A stretch of DNA of 64,000 bases from Parachlamydia acanthamoebae. GTDB lineage: Bacteria; Chlamydiota; Chlamydiia; Chlamydiales; Parachlamydiaceae. The stretch spans positions 124,001 through 188,000 of the forward strand of contig NZ_BAWW01000003.1 of the NCBI RefSeq assembly GCF_000875975.1, in the 5' to 3' direction. The notes beneath the pieces are model-generated. The model saw only the letters and a list, made by a program, of their open reading frames with translations, ran no database searches and was not told where the DNA came from. Positions within the stretch are counted from its first letter, which is position 1; each line of letters opens with the position of its first letter. The position numbers were made by a program, and so were the translations under genes. Positions 28,957-37,268 of this stretch are shown piece after piece.

Positions 28957-31900
28957 CCCTTGTTGATTTCTTGGGCTTGCGCTTCGACTTGAAGTTTCAA
29001 CTGAGCAAATCGATTTTGAACCCCAGCTAACTGGCTGCCTTCTTCTGGTTTCTTTTTCTCGATGATTTTTACCATATTATCTAAAAGACCTGGCCATTTT
29101 AAAAATCTATCGACGGGGTGTTTGATCAGTACAAACTGAACTCCCAAATCTGCATCTCGAAAGACTTTTGCTTCAGGCCTTCCTTCCGCAATGACTTGAG
29201 CTGCTTTTGTATTAATTTGTCCCATTCCTTGCTGGACTCCCAGCGTATCCTTAATCGCAACAGCTAATTGCTTAAAGGCGGCAGACTCCAAAACTCCTGC
29301 AGCCTGCGCACTTGAGGCTTCTGAAGCATCTTTTTTCTCGATTTCATTAAATTGATCGGCAATTGGCTTCAATTGATTTAAATATTGGTCAAACTTTTCT
29401 AGAAAATTTTCCAAATGTGCGCCTTCTTCTGGTGTTAAGATTTTTTTTAATGCTTCTTTTTGCACTAGAAGCTTATCATAACCTTTTTGACCTTCTTCTA
29501 ATTCACGCCTTGTAGAACTTACCAACTCTTTGTGAGCTGATACAAAGTTATTCTGAATGGTTGCTTCATCTAAAAACGTTAATTTAGAACTTTCAACTTG
29601 AGCAAGACTTGCTAATGTTCTCACCTGATGCAAGCTAGAGGAAATAAGCGCGGTTTCATTTGCGTTACTTTTGAATAAAGCAGAAAATCGTGGCAAAATT
29701 TCTTCAACTTTCGATTTAAAAGCTTCTGATGAGCCAATCTGTGCACGTGCCTTCGCTTGAAATGAAGCAGGTAAAGCTGTAAGGCCTCTGGAGACAATCC
29801 CGCTCGCCATTTGCAATGTGGCCAAATTTGGTTCAAACTCAGTGTCTGAATGGGCCAGCAAACGATCCATTTTTTTCGAGATCTCTGCCTCTATTCCTAC
29901 ACTCAATGCTTGCACAGCATGATCTTCTTGACCACCTTCAAGCATAAATGCTGTATATGTCTGAACTTCTTCTGTTAACTTATCGAATTGCTCTTGCGTT
30001 TTCCCTGGTTCAGTTTCTAAAAGAGTTCCAATATCTTGCAAAATATTTTGCATGCGTTGTGCTGATTGTTGACGAAGAACGTCCAGGTTTTTTGCTAGTT
30101 CCGGGTCTGTTGCCACGGTATTCCATATTGCTTTGGGATCTTGCGTTTCTGAGGAACGGTTCATTTTGAGCACATCTCTAAAACGCTGCTGAATGCTTCT
30201 TCCCACCGCTGCTTCTTTTAGCCTATTTAATTCTTCAGCTAATTTTTTAGCCTCGGGTGCTCCAGCTTTGGATAAGGCTAGTTCAGCATTTTTAGTGACC
30301 AAAGTCAGCGCTGCTTTCTCATCTGAAGCTTTAAGAGATGGCCGATCTTTTTGCAGCCGTTCACTAATTCCTTTTTCCGAACTTGTTTTTCTTGTTCTAG
30401 TGTTTATATATGCACTAAACTTAACTTCCACCTTTTCCAATTCTTTTGAAATATGCGCTCCCTGGGAAGCTCCAGTTTCATGTAGTTGATCCATTTTAGC
30501 TTTTAGATCTCGAGGAAATCCCTTTACGGCGATTTCATTTAATACATCAGCTCTTTGCGTATAAAAATCTAAACGAGCTCTTTCTGCCTCAGCCCCCACA
30601 AACCTATCATAAGTCGTAAAAACTTCTTTAAAACCTGCATTCGCTGATAATAGAATGGATGTATTCCATGCCTGCATCTGGGCTTTTAGTTGACTAACGG
30701 TGTTTTCCTTCTCTTCGGAAGATTTTTCAGAAACCATCGATTCTAACATTTCTTTGGCCAGCATATTTCTTACTTCTGCCGGCGATGCCTTCAGTGTTTG
30801 AAGATCCTTGCTGGATTCTGCTTTTAATAATTGCGCCTTTAGTTTTGCCTCATCACTTGTTAATTTCGATGCCTCTTTCACTTCGGGAGATGTGAGTCTA
30901 GCTATTGCGGTTTCATTCATTTGCCTGAGTTCAGGTTGTAAAGGACCTTGAGATTTTTCGGCCAGAGATGCCAATTGTTTTTGAGCCTCAAATGCAGCAA
31001 ATAAAGATTCTGCTGTGTGTTCTGGACCTGACAGAGCTTCTTGTATAAATTGCTCAATGCTTTTCTTAAGATTTACACCTTTTTTATAGTCATCACCAGA
31101 TTGAGATTTCAAAATATCCAGCTTTGTCTCTAAGCGGGCAACCACACTTTCTTGCTTTAAAATGGCCCTTTCAACATCCGAAGCTAACCGACTAGGACCT
31201 TTAGCGACGAGTTCTGATTTTAATGTAGCTAAGGCGTCTTTTTCCTGCTGAATAAGGGTACTAAGAGTCTTGATTTGTTGATTATCTGCTTTTGTCAATT
31301 CTTCAACCGATTTAGATGCAACATGTTTAATTTCGAATTCAATGACTTTTTCAATTTTTAAATTATTGACGGCTAAGTCGTTCAGTTTATTTGCAACTTT
31401 ACCTACTGGTCGATTGAATAAATAGGTCATTAACCCAATTTTAAATTGAGCTTCTTTTTTTTCACTTGAAGAGATTTTAGCTTCAGGAACTTCCACTCTC
31501 GTAGATGGAGATCCTTCACCTACAGGAGCTTTATTTTGAAGTTCAGTTTTAAAATAATTTGCTTTTTCTGTACTAATTTCTCGCAAAAGTAGTCGCATAC
31601 TCGAAATCGGAGTTTGCGGCATTGCACTTTCTAACGAAGCTCTTGTTCTAGCATCAAGTCCTGCAATTTTTTGATCATCATTGAGAAAATTCTTCAAAAA
31701 AGCTTGACTAGTGCCAAAACCTCTAGCTAAATTTTTCACTTTTTCAAATTGATTTTCTTTTTTTTGCGGATCAGTTTCTAGTGACAATACTGCGACATGC
31801 TTGCGAATTAGAGATTCTATGACCTTCGCTTCTCTGGAAGAGACTTTCTCAGGAGAGACCTTATCTTTACTGGAAAAATTTCTGTTTTCCAGTTTTTTCT

Positions 31901-32555
31901 CCATGCTTCTTTCTTCGGATGATAATTTTAAATACTTACCCGCATAGACTTGCATTTTTTGCTGCAGCTCAGGAAACTGTGTTCCATGAGGATCACTTAC
32001 CGCTAACTTAGCATGGGCTTTTTCGAAATTTTGTGCCGCCTTGAGAGGATCTTTGGATCCCTCAAGTAAAAGATCATTGATTTCCTTTCGCATCGCCCCT
32101 TCTGCCCCTCTGGCATCCTTTTCACTAACCAGGGTATCGTACTGCTTAGTTAAGGTTTCTACACGAGCTTTTAAGACATGCAAATCCTTTTCTAATTTTG
32201 CACGTGCAGGCCCAGATTCTGCGTGGGCAAGCTGCAATTCAATGTCTTTAATATTTTCTTTGGAATGGCGAACCGCCTCTTCCAAATTTCCCTTATCTTT
32301 TATTTCTTCACCACTGACAATCAAAGCAGAGTGAGCACTTAATTGACTTTGGGCTCGGAAAACATTTTTTGCTAAATCTTGGATAGTTCTGGAAAGATCT
32401 TTAATTTTGGTAGAACCTGATTGAGTCACAAGAGTAACTTTTTCCCGACCTTGAATAAATCCCGGTTTTTGTTCTTCCGTTTTCTGCTGTTCAATTGTTG
32501 AACTAGATAAAGAAGATGGTAATGATAAACGATTTGAAGGCTCTGGAATTGACAT
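28953..32555 (-). CDS. Large coiled-coil protein of unknown function (1200 residues)
   Basis: A soluble protein with no signal peptide or transmembrane segment and no recognised domain. The first ~35 residues are Ser/Thr/Gln/Pro-rich and disordered-looking (LSLPSSLSSSTIEQQ), of the kind often seen at the front of type III effectors. Most of the rest is long Lys/Glu/Ala/Gln/Ser-rich helix with heptad-like spacing. ATG 32555 follows GGGGAG at good distance. The gene faces the EEP enzyme and is 176 bases downstream of rpsI with a terminator between. Structural, scaffold or effector roles are all possible. Confidence 0.85.
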   Translation of the reverse strand: MSIPEPSNRLSLPSSLSSSTIEQQKTEEQKPGFIQGREKVTLVTQSGSTKIKDLSRTIQDLAKNVFRAQSQLSAHSALIVSGEEIKDKGNLEEAVRHSKENIKDIELQLAHAESGPARAKLEKDLHVLKARVETLTKQYDTLVSEKDARGAEGAMRKEINDLLLEGSKDPLKAAQNFEKAHAKLAVSDPHGTQFPELQQKMQVYAGKYLKLSSEERSMEKKLENRNFSSKDKVSPEKVSSREAKVIESLIRKHVAVLSLETDPQKKENQFEKVKNLARGFGTSQAFLKNFLNDDQKIAGLDARTRASLESAMPQTPISSMRLLLREISTEKANYFKTELQNKAPVGEGSPSTRVEVPEAKISSSEKKEAQFKIGLMTYLFNRPVGKVANKLNDLAVNNLKIEKVIEFEIKHVASKSVEELTKADNQQIKTLSTLIQQEKDALATLKSELVAKGPSRLASDVERAILKQESVVARLETKLDILKSQSGDDYKKGVNLKKSIEQFIQEALSGPEHTAESLFAAFEAQKQLASLAEKSQGPLQPELRQMNETAIARLTSPEVKEASKLTSDEAKLKAQLLKAESSKDLQTLKASPAEVRNMLAKEMLESMVSEKSSEEKENTVSQLKAQMQAWNTSILLSANAGFKEVFTTYDRFVGAEAERARLDFYTQRADVLNEIAVKGFPRDLKAKMDQLHETGASQGAHISKELEKVEVKFSAYINTRTRKTSSEKGISERLQKDRPSLKASDEKAALTLVTKNAELALSKAGAPEAKKLAEELNRLKEAAVGRSIQQRFRDVLKMNRSSETQDPKAIWNTVATDPELAKNLDVLRQQSAQRMQNILQDIGTLLETEPGKTQEQFDKLTEEVQTYTAFMLEGGQEDHAVQALSVGIEAEISKKMDRLLAHSDTEFEPNLATLQMASGIVSRGLTALPASFQAKARAQIGSSEAFKSKVEEILPRFSALFKSNANETALISSSLHQVRTLASLAQVESSKLTFLDEATIQNNFVSAHKELVSSTRRELEEGQKGYDKLLVQKEALKKILTPEEGAHLENFLEKFDQYLNQLKPIADQFNEIEKKDASEASSAQAAGVLESAAFKQLAVAIKDTLGVQQGMGQINTKAAQVIAEGRPEAKVFRDADLGVQFVLIKHPVDRFLKWPGLLDNMVKIIEKKKPEEGSQLAGVQNRFAQLKLQVEAQAQEINKG

Positions 32556-32667
32556 ATTTTAAACTCCCCAACTAAAAGAGTAGAAAAAATTATTATAATC
32601 CTTATCTTTTATTATAACGAATTAACTAATCTGCGTGAAGACTTTATTTTAAATGCAAACAAGAGGG

Positions 32668-32696
32668 AAAGAAAAAGCCACTGAAAAACCAGTGGC
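32668..32696 (-). terminator. Rho-independent terminator of rplM-rpsI
   Basis: On the minus strand a GCCACTG/CAGTGGC stem (32690-32696 with 32677-32683) with a six-base loop is followed directly by TTTTTC, a standard terminator about 35 bases after the rpsI stop. Confidence 0.82.
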
Positions 32697-32730
32697 CTTG
32701 AAAAGAGGGAGTACAAGCGTCCAGACGGAA

Positions 32731-33117
32731 TTAACGTTTAGAGAACTGGAAGCGCTTACGAGCTCCTGCTCGTCCGTATTTTTTACGTTCTTTCTTACGT
32801 GAATCACGTGTCAAGAATCCTGCAGATTTAAAATCAGGGCGAAGATCTTCTTGATTTTCAACTAATGCACGTGCAAGACCGAGACGAATCGCAATAGCTT
32901 GTCCTTCAACTCCGCCGCCGTTCACGCGAATAATGATGTCATGTTTTTGAACGCCGCCTAATTTTTCAAAAGGAGCTAATACAACTTGTCTTTGAATTTC
33001 AAGTGGGAAATACTCATTGAGAGCTCTTCCATTAATATCAATTTTTCCAGTGCCCGTACGGAGGCGCACTGAGGCGACTGCAGTTTTGCGTCTACCTGTT
33101 GCAACTGTTTCTTCCAA
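32731..33117 (-). CDS. rpsI: 30S ribosomal protein S9
   Basis: A 128-residue ribosomal protein S9. The opening [14 protein letters not shown] and the C-terminal [11 protein letters not shown] tail that reaches the decoding centre are diagnostic. Start is a TTG at 33117 with GAGG six bases upstream; no ATG is available at the expected position, so a non-ATG start on a highly expressed gene is notable. It is second in the conserved rplM-rpsI pair (18-base gap) and ends before a strong terminator. Confidence 0.97.
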   Translation of the reverse strand: MEETVATGRRKTAVASVRLRTGTGKIDINGRALNEYFPLEIQRQVVLAPFEKLGGVQKHDIIIRVNGGGVEGQAIAIRLGLARALVENQEDLRPDFKSAGFLTRDSRKKERKKYGRAGARKRFQFSKR

Positions 33118-33135
33118 GTGATACCTCTTTAATTA

Positions 33136-33579
33136 CTATATGTTAGCTTTAATGGGTTTTTGAGCGTCCAAATTATGCTCTTCGCCAGCAAAAATACGCA
33201 GTCTTGTCAATTGACCATCAGTCAAACGATTTGAAGGCATCATTCCTTTAATTGCGTGCTCAAGAATATAACCAGGCTTACGCGCTAGCATTGTGCGATA
33301 AGGGATCTTTCTCATACCACCCATATACCCAGTATAGTAATGGTAGACTTTTTGTCCTTCTTTGGCACCTGTTACTCGAATTTTATCGGCATTAATAATA
33401 ATTACGCCATCTCCCCCATCTTCATGTGGAGTAAAAGTAGGCTTATGTTTGCCTCGTAAAATTTTTGCGACTTCAGAAGCAAAGCGACCAAGCGTTTTCC
33501 CTGCTGCATCCAGCAAGAACCACTGATGCTTGATATCTTGCTTTTTCAGCACAAATGTTTTTTGTAGATTTTTCGTCAT
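33136..33579 (-). CDS. rplM: 50S ribosomal protein L13
   Basis: A 147-residue ribosomal protein L13, an early-assembly protein of the large subunit. WFLLDAAGKTLGRFASEVAKILRGK and GKHKPTFTPHEDGGD near the N-terminus and the central YYTGYMGG are family hallmarks. I start at ATG 33579 (MTKNLQKT) because AAGG lies about eight bases upstream and it matches family length; a further upstream ATG at 33597 adds six residues without a ribosome-binding site. It is the first gene of the two-gene ribosomal operon. Confidence 0.97.
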   Translation of the reverse strand: MTKNLQKTFVLKKQDIKHQWFLLDAAGKTLGRFASEVAKILRGKHKPTFTPHEDGGDGVIIINADKIRVTGAKEGQKVYHYYTGYMGGMRKIPYRTMLARKPGYILEHAIKGMMPSNRLTDGQLTRLRIFAGEEHNLDAQKPIKANI

Positions 33580-33611
33580 AATTGACCTTTTATACAAAGT
33601 TTTCGTGATAA

Positions 33612-33641
33612 ATCATATTGAGAGCATACGCTTTATGTCGT
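33612..33641 (-). promoter_or_regulatory. Possible promoter of rplM-rpsI
   Basis: On the minus strand ACGACA (33636-33641), an 18-base spacer and TATGAT (33612-33617) precede the rplM start by about 33 bases. The -10 is good, the -35 four of six. There is no other good candidate in the divergent gap to miaB. Confidence 0.4.
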
Positions 33642-33839
33642 TTTTTGCCAACTTTTTTTGCTTCAAATCTTTCACTTCTTGCTGTTTTTTGTATGAAACC
33701 TTGAAAAAGATCCCCTTATCCCCTAAAATGGTCGCAATAAAAAACTCGTATATATAACGCAATGCGTGAATTTAGTCATCAACATCTTATTATTCAACCG
33801 TTGCAACACTTTATAATTAAAATCTAATTGAGAACATTC

Positions 33840-35153
33840 ATGCGAAATCCAAAAACATTTTATGTGCGCACCTATGGTTGCCAAATGAACGAGCTTGACT
33901 CCGAAGTGATGGTGGGAATTCTCGAAAACCGAGGGTTAGTCCGATCCATGGAAGAAGAAACCGCTGATCTCCTGATTTTCAACACCTGCTCTATTCGTGA
34001 CTTGGCCGAAAGAAAAGTGATGGGCAAGTTAGGAAAGCTCGGGCGCAACCGGAACCACGATACCATTATTGGTGTGACTGGATGCATGGCAAATGCTAAA
34101 AAAGAATCTCTTTTTCACAAGGTTCCGCATATCGATTTTGTCTTAGGAACCAATAACATCCACGATCTAAACCGCGTATTAGATGACGTTATCTCAACCG
34201 GAAAGCAAACATCCCTTACCGACACTAAGTTCGAAACCGAACTGGATTATATGGGCGCAAAGCGGGACAACAAAGTGAGCGCACACGTTTCCATTATCCG
34301 GGGCTGCAGCAAGTATTGCACCTATTGCGTGGTTCCTTACACTCGCGGTGAAGAAGTCTCACGCCCCCCCGAACATATTGTCGAAGAATGTCGCCACCTC
34401 GTCTCTCAAGGATATCGTGAAATTACCCTTTTGGGACAAAATGTCAATAGTTACGGGAAAGATGCTCCTGAATGGGGATGTTTATTTCACGATTTGCTCG
34501 AGAAATTAGATGCCATTCCCGGCTTGGAGAGAATCCGTTTTATGACAAGCCACCCTGTCGATATCTCGAGAGAGCTCATGCTGGCTATCCGAGATTTAAA
34601 AAGCTTATGTGAATTTGTTCACTTTCCTATTCAAGCAGGTTCTAATCGAATTCTTAAAAAAATGCATCGCATGTACACCGTTGAAGAGTATTTAGAAAAA
34701 GTGGCGATGCTAAGAGAGCTTGTTCCCCATGTTGCTCTAGGAACTGACATTATTGTAGGATTCCCGACGGAGACAGACGAAGAGTTTCAAGAGACTTATC
34801 GTATTCTAAAAGAGACCGAGTATGCAGTCGCCTTTATTTTTGCATATAGTGCGCGCAAAGGAACCCCCGCAATGCGATGGAAAGATGATATCCCCGAAGA
34901 AGTGAAAGATCAACGGTTAAAAGCCTTAATGCAACTTCAAGAAGACATCTATGCAAAACAGCGTCAAAACCTGCTCGACGAAACCCTTGAGGTATTAGTT
35001 GAAAGACCAAGTACCAAAGATCCTCGCTTGCTTAAAGCACGTACACGATGCTGGAAAAATGTTGTGTTTGAAGGAGGTGAAGAACTCATTGGGACCTTAC
35101 AAAACGTCAAAATCCATAGCTATACGAATCAAACTTTGTTAGCCACTTTATAG
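33840..35153 (+). CDS. miaB: tRNA-2-methylthio-N6-dimethylallyladenosine synthase (MiaB)
   Basis: A 437-residue radical-SAM methylthiotransferase that modifies A37 of tRNAs reading UNN codons. The N-terminal cluster cysteines are C14 (TYGCQMNE), C50 and C82; the radical-SAM CX3CX2C is C156/C160/C163 (RGCSKYCTYC). A TRAM-like end follows (VLVERPSTKD). ATG 33840 fits family length; the in-frame TTG 33828 would add only four residues. It is followed by a long hairpin and appears monocistronic. Confidence 0.97.
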   Translation: MRNPKTFYVRTYGCQMNELDSEVMVGILENRGLVRSMEEETADLLIFNTCSIRDLAERKVMGKLGKLGRNRNHDTIIGVTGCMANAKKESLFHKVPHIDFVLGTNNIHDLNRVLDDVISTGKQTSLTDTKFETELDYMGAKRDNKVSAHVSIIRGCSKYCTYCVVPYTRGEEVSRPPEHIVEECRHLVSQGYREITLLGQNVNSYGKDAPEWGCLFHDLLEKLDAIPGLERIRFMTSHPVDISRELMLAIRDLKSLCEFVHFPIQAGSNRILKKMHRMYTVEEYLEKVAMLRELVPHVALGTDIIVGFPTETDEEFQETYRILKETEYAVAFIFAYSARKGTPAMRWKDDIPEEVKDQRLKALMQLQEDIYAKQRQNLLDETLEVLVERPSTKDPRLLKARTRCWKNVVFEGGEELIGTLQNVKIHSYTNQTLLATL

Positions 35154-35157
35154 TTTT

Positions 35158-35198
35158 AGTCGCATAGGTCCTTAATCTTTTTAGGGATCTATGCGACT
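35158..35198 (+). terminator. Long 3' hairpin after miaB
   Basis: An 18-bp stem with two G-T pairs and a five-base loop (35158-35175 with 35181-35198; outer arms AGTCGCATAG/CTATGCGACT) starts four bases after the miaB stop. It has no following T-run (CTATCCC), so it may be a factor-dependent or processed 3' end rather than a classical terminator. Confidence 0.65.
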
Positions 35199-35308
35199 CT
35201 ATCCCATCACTTTCTTTTATCCAAACAATCACCATCGTGAAGAATTCTTCTCTTTAATGCTTTCTTTTATATATATAAAAAATTAGAAAGCCAAATAAAG
35301 AGGTGAAT

Positions 35309-35515
35309 ATGTCACGTAAAAAAAGAAATCCTGATGACCCTAAACCCCTTAATTTTGATCGCGACGAGGAAAAAGGACCAAGCGACCATTTAAAAAAGCC
35401 CTTCATGACTCCCGCCGATGAAAGAGGAGACAATGAAGATGATCAATACTACGACGAAGAAGAAGCTCTCAGTCCAGAAGAAGTAGAAGAACGCAAAGAA
35501 GAAGGTGATTTTTAA
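35309..35515 (+). CDS. Small acidic protein of unknown function
   Basis: A 68-residue, highly charged, probably disordered protein: a basic start (MSRKKRNPDD) and a Glu/Asp-rich second half (DEEEALSPEEVEE). ATG 35309 follows AGAGGTG at ideal spacing; a GTG at 35303 lies inside that ribosome-binding site and is rejected. No family is recognised. It is 16 bases upstream of the next gene and probably co-transcribed with it and the B12-dependent reductase. Confidence 0.75.
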   Translation: MSRKKRNPDDPKPLNFDRDEEKGPSDHLKKPFMTPADERGDNEDDQYYDEEEALSPEEVEERKEEGDF

Positions 35516-35531
35516 CATAAAGAAAAATGAC

Positions 35532-37253
35532 ATGTTAAAAATTTCGATTCAGGACATTTTAAAAACGGCCACCTTTTCTCCAACTGGCTCACACTCTTAT
35601 TTGTATTACAAAGGCCGTCAGGTCAGACTTTTTGAAACAAAAGCTGTCCAAATCCCATTTAAAAAAATTTCCGCCCTAAAGATGCTAAAATCTCTTCAAA
35701 AACAAGAAAAAGAGCTTAAAAAACTCACTAAAGAAGAAAGAGAGGCCCTACAACGGTTTCTTTTTAGAGTTCAAGCAAAAAAGCAATCCTCGGGCCTCAT
35801 TCGTCTTTTATCTAAAATACAGAATTTTTTGTCTTTTCAAGGATTTTTAACTTCTGCAGAAATCGCCGACAAAATGCTTAAATTCCTTTCGTCCAAAAAT
35901 GTCACCCCTTGTCAAATCGCCATTCCAGCATCCATTTCCATGAAGAAAGGACCCCTCCTCCCAGAAAAGCCCTTAAAGCAATTCATTGCGGATTATCTGC
36001 AAAATTTTATCACAGATACATTTTCACCCCCCGAAACACAATCGACACTTCCTTTAGTGAATGAATTACACAGCGCTGTTATTAAAAATTATCCTCTTCA
36101 CAACCAAATTGATCTAAAAAAAATTCAAGAACTTGCCCTTCATGTTGTGATGCGCAAAACAATCACGATTTTGCAAACAGTCGAAAAGGACAATTTTGAT
36201 TCGATACTCGCAAGCTTTTCTGACAAAATTCGCTTCCATTTTGTCCTCTCTCCCTCTTTTAATCTGACTGAAGAAATCATCCGTAGGTTAAAAACAAGTC
36301 AATCCCAAAAACTGCGAAAAGATATTAAAAATTTTGTTAGTTCGTTTTTGATGCCTTATTTACAGGGAAGAATTACACAAGATAATGAACATCTACAACG
36401 ACAACCGATGCTCCAACTACTTTATCAACATTTTGGGAAATGCCATCATTTCAGAAGAAAAACCGGAAAAGTGATCGCTCTCGAGGCTTATATCATTGAA
36501 GCCGTACGCGCAATGGATCTTTATCTGAGAAACATACACTATACAAAACATGGGGATGTTTATACCCCCCCTTTCAAAGAAAGCATCATTGCTGAGATCC
36601 TTTCACCTCTTCACATCGCCCTGGAAAAAGATTTTCTCCTTACGTTTAAAAAAGAACAATTAAAACTCAAAATTCACGCGGCTTTAATTAACTACCAACA
36701 AAAACAAATCAGAGCCTTCCAAAAAGCTTTTGAAGAGATTTGTGAAATTAAACAACAAGCGATTTTGAATTCACAGCTAGAAAATAATATAGTCTTCACT
36801 ACTCCCTTAGGAAGCTTTAGATGTTTTATTCAATTGCTAAAAACACCTCAGGAAATGAAAGTCTTTATTTATGAAGAAAAATACCGCCTTATTCTAAAAG
36901 AAGGTTCTACATACTATTGTGCATTACATTCTCAAGATAAAATGCAGTGGGATGCCCAATTTAATCTTCCGACCGATTTACAAGAATCCCCCCTTAACCC
37001 CTCCTTACGCTATCTCGGAGTGAAATTTTATTGTGACAAAGAAGGTCTCACTTACTACATCAATACAACGGGAAAATTTGTGCAAGCCACTCCCAATCAA
37101 ATTTTACGCATTCAAACGCTAGCAGAATCTATAGAGCAAAAAAAAGAATGCCTCCTTTTTGGTATCGATCGATACGCGCCTGATTTATACCAAGAACAAT
37201 TAGGCTTTTATAAGATCTATCAAAATACATTGTTCCCAAAAATGAATTTTTAA
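35532..37253 (+). CDS. Unknown protein, 573 residues
   Basis: A soluble, Lys/Leu/Gln/Phe-rich protein without signal peptide or recognised domain. ATG 35532 (MLKISIQDILK) is the first in-frame Met; the frame is open from a GTG at 35505 inside the preceding gene. A motif-like SPTGSHSYLYYKGRQVRLF opens the protein, helices fill the middle, and the last ~150 residues look beta-rich (TTPLGSFRCF, KFVQATPNQ). It sits between the small acidic protein and the class II ribonucleotide reductase, 15 bases before the latter, so an operon is likely, but a link to nucleotide metabolism is only positional. Confidence 0.8.
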   Translation: MLKISIQDILKTATFSPTGSHSYLYYKGRQVRLFETKAVQIPFKKISALKMLKSLQKQEKELKKLTKEEREALQRFLFRVQAKKQSSGLIRLLSKIQNFLSFQGFLTSAEIADKMLKFLSSKNVTPCQIAIPASISMKKGPLLPEKPLKQFIADYLQNFITDTFSPPETQSTLPLVNELHSAVIKNYPLHNQIDLKKIQELALHVVMRKTITILQTVEKDNFDSILASFSDKIRFHFVLSPSFNLTEEIIRRLKTSQSQKLRKDIKNFVSSFLMPYLQGRITQDNEHLQRQPMLQLLYQHFGKCHHFRRKTGKVIALEAYIIEAVRAMDLYLRNIHYTKHGDVYTPPFKESIIAEILSPLHIALEKDFLLTFKKEQLKLKIHAALINYQQKQIRAFQKAFEEICEIKQQAILNSQLENNIVFTTPLGSFRCFIQLLKTPQEMKVFIYEEKYRLILKEGSTYYCALHSQDKMQWDAQFNLPTDLQESPLNPSLRYLGVKFYCDKEGLTYYINTTGKFVQATPNQILRIQTLAESIEQKKECLLFGIDRYAPDLYQEQLGFYKIYQNTLFPKMNF

Positions 37254-37268
37254 CAAAAGCGGATCGTG

